Source of the DNA: Spinacia oleracea
Lineage: Eukaryota > Streptophyta > Magnoliopsida > Caryophyllales > Amaranthaceae
Reading direction: 5' to 3'
Length of the DNA stretch: 64,000 nt
Assembly (NCBI RefSeq): GCF_020520425.1
Contig: NC_079492.1
Coordinates: forward strand, 40,055,542 to 40,119,541
Positions within the stretch are counted from its first letter, which is position 1; the number at the start of each line of letters is the position of its first letter. A program made the translations under genes and the position numbers. Positions 61,021-64,000 of this stretch are shown piece after piece. Below the pieces are notes generated by a model. It was given only the letters and a program-made list of their open reading frames with translations, was not told the DNA's origin and searched no databases.

Positions 61021-61080
61021 CTTTCAACGCCCCACCTGGGCGTGAATTATTTCAACGCCCAGGCCTGGGCGCCGAAAATG
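61021..61080. repeat. GGGCGC hairpin module, internal copy 4
   Basis: CTTTCAACGCCCCACCTGGG then TTCAACGCCCAGGCCTGGGC and GCCGAAAATG. One arm is shortened. Confidence 0.75.
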
Positions 61081-61689
61081 AACCCAGGCTAAAAAAAAGG
61101 CCCTAACTTCTATTGGGCTCTGCCGCATCCATTCGACTCGAAAATTGCCGATTTCCTTACTGAAAGTCGCACCTCACGACTTTGTCAAGAGTAGCACACC
61201 ACTACGAAGATCGCTCGCACTTACGAGCACGATCCCAAACACAATCAACGACATTACAAATTGCGTATCCCCAAGAACCTCTTTGACAAGAACTGACCGC
61301 CAAGCACGAGTGCTTGGTGGCTTGAAAGAAAATATATATTTCCAACGAAAGTGTGCAAAGTTAATATTCCCAGACTACACTCTACGAAGTCCCGTCTTTG
61401 GATAACCTCAAAAGATAAAACCGGATTACGATCTCAAGACAAAGGTCGCCGTTGATACTTATACATAGTCCCCTAATCAAGGACCCAGGTAATGGCAAAA
61501 TTGAGCCATAAAGACTAGCTCAAAACCATGAAAGAAGATGACCACAAGACAATGGTCCGTCTAAACACGTTGTCAACCCACATTCAGGTTGCAACTAAAT
61601 CCGAGCATCCCTCGAAAGAATTCGCTCCTGCGAATGAATGAAAAGAAATTCTCAAAAGAAATCACAAAAAACCAAAGAAATAGGAACTT

Positions 61690-62175
61690 GCCCATCTTCA
61701 GTCGGCAAGATCGCGTCACAAACCGCGCGAGTTCCCAAATCGAAAAGAAAACGAATTCAGGGACGTCCACCCTCAGCGTACAGGGCTCGCCCACCATCAG
61801 CGGGCGGGGTCTGCGTCACTAGCCGCGCAGGTCCTCAGTTTTCGAAAGAAATAAAATCTTCAAATTTAAAATAGGCTCGCAATCTTCAGCCGGCGGGGTC
61901 TACGGAGCAAACCACGTAGATCCTTATTTTCAAAAAAGCAAAATAAATTTCAAAATAGATTCGTCCACTTCTATCGGACGGGGTGTCCACCCTCAGCGGA
62001 CAAGGTTCGCCATCTTCAGCCGGCGGGGTCTACGTCACAAACCGCGTAGGTCCTTATTTTCAAAACATCAAAACATATTCGTCCACTTCTATCGGACGGG
62101 GCGTCCACCCTCAGCGGACAGGCTCGCCATCTTCAGCCGGCGGGGTCTGCGTCACTAACCGCGCATGTCCTTAGT
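61690..62175. repeat. Tandem repeats upstream of the 3' LTR
   Basis: Five imperfect units marked by CATCTTCAGCCGGCGGGGTC (about 61691, 61792, 61881, 62011, 62128; spacing about 90-130 bp), each followed by a TACGTCAC...CGCGTAGGTCC motif. Some include CTATCGGACGGGG. Placement just before the 3' LTR fits the variable tandem repeats described for Tat-lineage 3' untranslated regions. Confidence 0.9.
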
Positions 62176-62673
62176 CGCTGCAGCGATAACTTTTTCGGTT
62201 TTTCCTTTTTCCAAAAATTAAAGGATTGGTTTTCCGTTTTTCCAAAAAAGAACGATGTGCTGGATTTTCCTTCGTTTTACGTCCTATAAAAACAAGGGGG
62301 TTTTCTCGTTTAGCTAGCCCTGAAAATGAGAATCTTTAAAAACGTTTTACCTCGTGATTGGGCTTGGCCAGGCCCAATTACACTTTACAGCTTTGATTTC
62401 GAAAACATCTGTAGCTACTCCCAATGACAAAGTGAGGGAGTTTCTACGCACCTTTAGATCCTTCCAATGAAAAAGTGAGGAAGTTTCTATACTATCAGTT
62501 GACAAATCCCAATGACACGTGAGGGATATGTCGACGCTTCAAGTGATGACCCTTAAGTCAAATGTTATCACTCGGGGGCTCGTGAGACCCTCGCAAAGCA
62601 GGTCACATACACCATGGCTTGTGTGACGCACTCCGTCTAATACTTTGACCATCGTCTTACTCCAAGACTCAGT

Positions 62674-62689
62674 CAAAGTGGGGGCTAAC
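62674..62689 (+). other. Polypurine tract of the Tat-like element
   Basis: The purine-rich caaagtgggggctaact run directly before the 3' LTR start TGTAGACACC. Confidence 0.7.
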
Positions 62690-63720
62690 TGTAGACACCT
62701 ACTTTTGTCCCCGTTCCCGCAAGGGAAAGGTTCGATGATGAAAGCATAAAAACTCCACTTGACAACGCGTCTCCTATTAAATAAACGAATCTCGATTCCC
62801 CATTTCATTTCACCCGAAACCCGCTATTTATGGAAACCTGCTAAAAATAGTAATTGCCTTAAAAGGTAGCTTCTAAAAGTGGCAAATCATGAAAGATAGA
62901 AACCTATCAGAATTAGGTGTTGCACTCCAACATACATCCTAAATGAGATAGAAAACCGCGAGAATCCTATTCCTATTAGGATTCGAAAATAAGAGTTACG
63001 TATTAATTAAAATCCTAACGAGCCTAGAGTTCGTAACGGGCCCAGACGCATTCCGTCATAAAATTGATACGCGCTAAAAGACTCGAATTAATCTCAAACT
63101 CTACGGATTTCAGGAATCCGAATCCGACTAAAGAAAACAGCCCAGACCCTATTTTCAAAGCCTGGCTCTGGGCGCCGAAATCTTCGGCGCCCAGGCTTGG
63201 GCGCTGAAAATACCTGGGTACGTGTTTTTTCCTAATTCTTTGTGGATTAGAACTCTGCAATTCTATCTTTTCACGAACTCTTCCCTATAAATAGGCTCCT
63301 AATTTCGACGTGAAAGGACACACAACAACGAGAGATAATTATATTCTGAGTATTGACTCCAACCCTTAGCCTAAGCCTCTCGCTGCGAAACTGTTCACGC
63401 GTTCTGTCGCAATCGATCCATAAATCGAACAGAACGTATCCTGTCCCATAATTGAGATTCGTTAAATAAAAAGGAGAAATAGCAAAGTCAAAGTGGTTAG
63501 TTTTCTGAGAACCGTGACGCACCTCTCAAGGGTGCGTCGTAATGTGTCCCTTTTCGATGATTTAACTGCTTTCCTCGCCCTTTTTATGAACTGTTAAACT
63601 AACCTAATCTGATTGTTCTATCACGCCTAACAAATATAATGTTTTTGGGAAATCGGATTATCATGCTAGGTCCCTTAATGCTATTTAAATCAGATAATCA
63701 CGATCGAATTAGTATTATAT
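62690..63720 (+). repeat. 3' LTR of the Tat-like element (interrupted)
   Basis: It matches 47787-48820 at about 98% by eye. It is cut at 63720, after ATTAGTATTATAT, by the CACTA end at 63721; the 5' LTR continues with GTTGCATATTGC at this point. Contains a GGGCGC module at 63150-63210. Confidence 0.9.
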
Positions 63721-64000
63721 CACTACTACAAAAGGCGTGGAATCTCGACGATATTGCCTCGACGCCGCGGGTAACCGCTGGAGTGAAATTTTAGGTTCCG
63801 TGGTTTGTCGACAGTTTTCCGCGTCTAAAGCATCCCTCGACTTGTAAAACCGTCGAGAAATAAGTAAAAACTCACATGATCTGCACGTGGTCTCTTCTGT
63901 ACTGCCCGCGACATCAAGGAAAAACAAAATCCGCCGCTCGCACTAATCTTTTCATTCTCAAACCTAACTCGCCTCCTTTAATGAATCACTGTACAGTATT
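63721..64000. mobile_element. Left end of CACTA element 5
   Basis: Starts CACTACTACAAAAGGCGTGG and carries CGTCGAG / CTCGACG subterminal motifs (63745-63865). It interrupts the 3' LTR of the Tat-like element and continues past the window, so it is a recent layer here. No coding content is visible in these 280 bases. Confidence 0.8.

Larger units (their letters stand above)
54498..61680 (+). other. Internal noncoding region of the Tat-like element
   Basis: About 7 kb without a recognisable protein. Four copies of a GC-rich, hairpin-like GGGCGC module occur at about 55601, 57827, 59893 and 61021. A short A run is at about 60611. Many short frames occur on both strands, but none carries a known retroelement domain. 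Confidence 0.7.
47787..63720 (+). mobile_element. Tat/Ogre-like noncoding LTR element
   Basis: LTRs at 47787-49113 and 62690-63720 (interrupted) differ at about 17 sites per kb by eye, so about 98% similar. The sequence after the 5' LTR, TGGCGACTCC, fits the tRNA-Arg-type primer site used by Ogre/Tat elements. A polypurine run aaagtgggggctaac lies before the 3' LTR. Excluding the nested CACTA element, the interior is about 9.5 kb with no recognisable gag, protease, RT, RNase H or integrase, so this looks like a large non-autonomous derivative. Tandem repeats lie upstream of the 3' LTR, as known for the Tat lineage. Confidence 0.8.

Noticed and set aside
61690..62175. CRISPR-like regular repeats
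   Set aside because: Units are imperfect and of uneven length, without unique equal spacers. The surroundings are a plant LTR element.

Overview
This window looks like a plant nuclear genome, and it consists almost entirely of nested transposable elements. The evidence is plant-type introns, Ty1/copia and Tat-like LTR elements, CACTA (En/Spm) elements with a TNP2 transposase and a Ptta-type second gene, MULE and LINE remnants, and shards of eudicot genes (ATX, CFM, WAK, PRP8, POLAR, 2-ODD). No intact host gene was found. The species cannot be fixed by reading. A dicot with a repeat-rich genome fits; Caryophyllales is only a guess.

Layout. 1-10347: minus-strand copia retrotransposon in tandem form (internal / LTR / internal / LTR). 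It ends in a fused, oppositely oriented LTR piece (10348-11099) that makes a large palindrome. 11100-34071: remains of a large CACTA element. TNP2 transposase (14287-17827, two in-frame stops) is followed by a Ptta/En-Spm second gene in at least six exons (19794-33127), with host-gene shards CFM (minus, about 13690), PRP8 (18185) and WAK (33382). A LINE RNase H tail lies at 19257-19800. A related copia element (22914-31822, 5-bp TSD GGTTG) sits inside an intron of the second gene and cuts an exon of an unidentified minus-strand gene. 34072-39977: a CACTA element with TSD CTG that carries exons of an ATX3/4/5-type trithorax methyltransferase and a tRNA-like sequence. 39981-47153: decayed LINE, a plant-mobile-domain gene, the MULE amino-terminal part, and a possible LTR-element end. 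47154-47786: left end of another CACTA element. 47787-63720: a large Tat/Ogre-like LTR element with about 98% similar LTRs and no recognisable gag-pol. Inside it is a third complete CACTA element (50404-54494, TSD ATC) with POLAR-like and ACC-oxidase-like 2-ODD fragments. 63721-64000: a fifth CACTA end, inserted in the 3' LTR.

The clearest theme is repeated capture of host exons, introns included, by CACTA elements (Pack-CACTA or transduplication). These elements are layered with LTR elements whose boundaries and target duplications can be read to the base. The least expected items are the tRNA-like sequence with good A and B boxes inside the ATX-bearing CACTA, the inverted LTR palindrome, and a GC-rich hairpin-like module repeated about every 1-2 kb through the noncoding Tat-like element and in both its LTRs.
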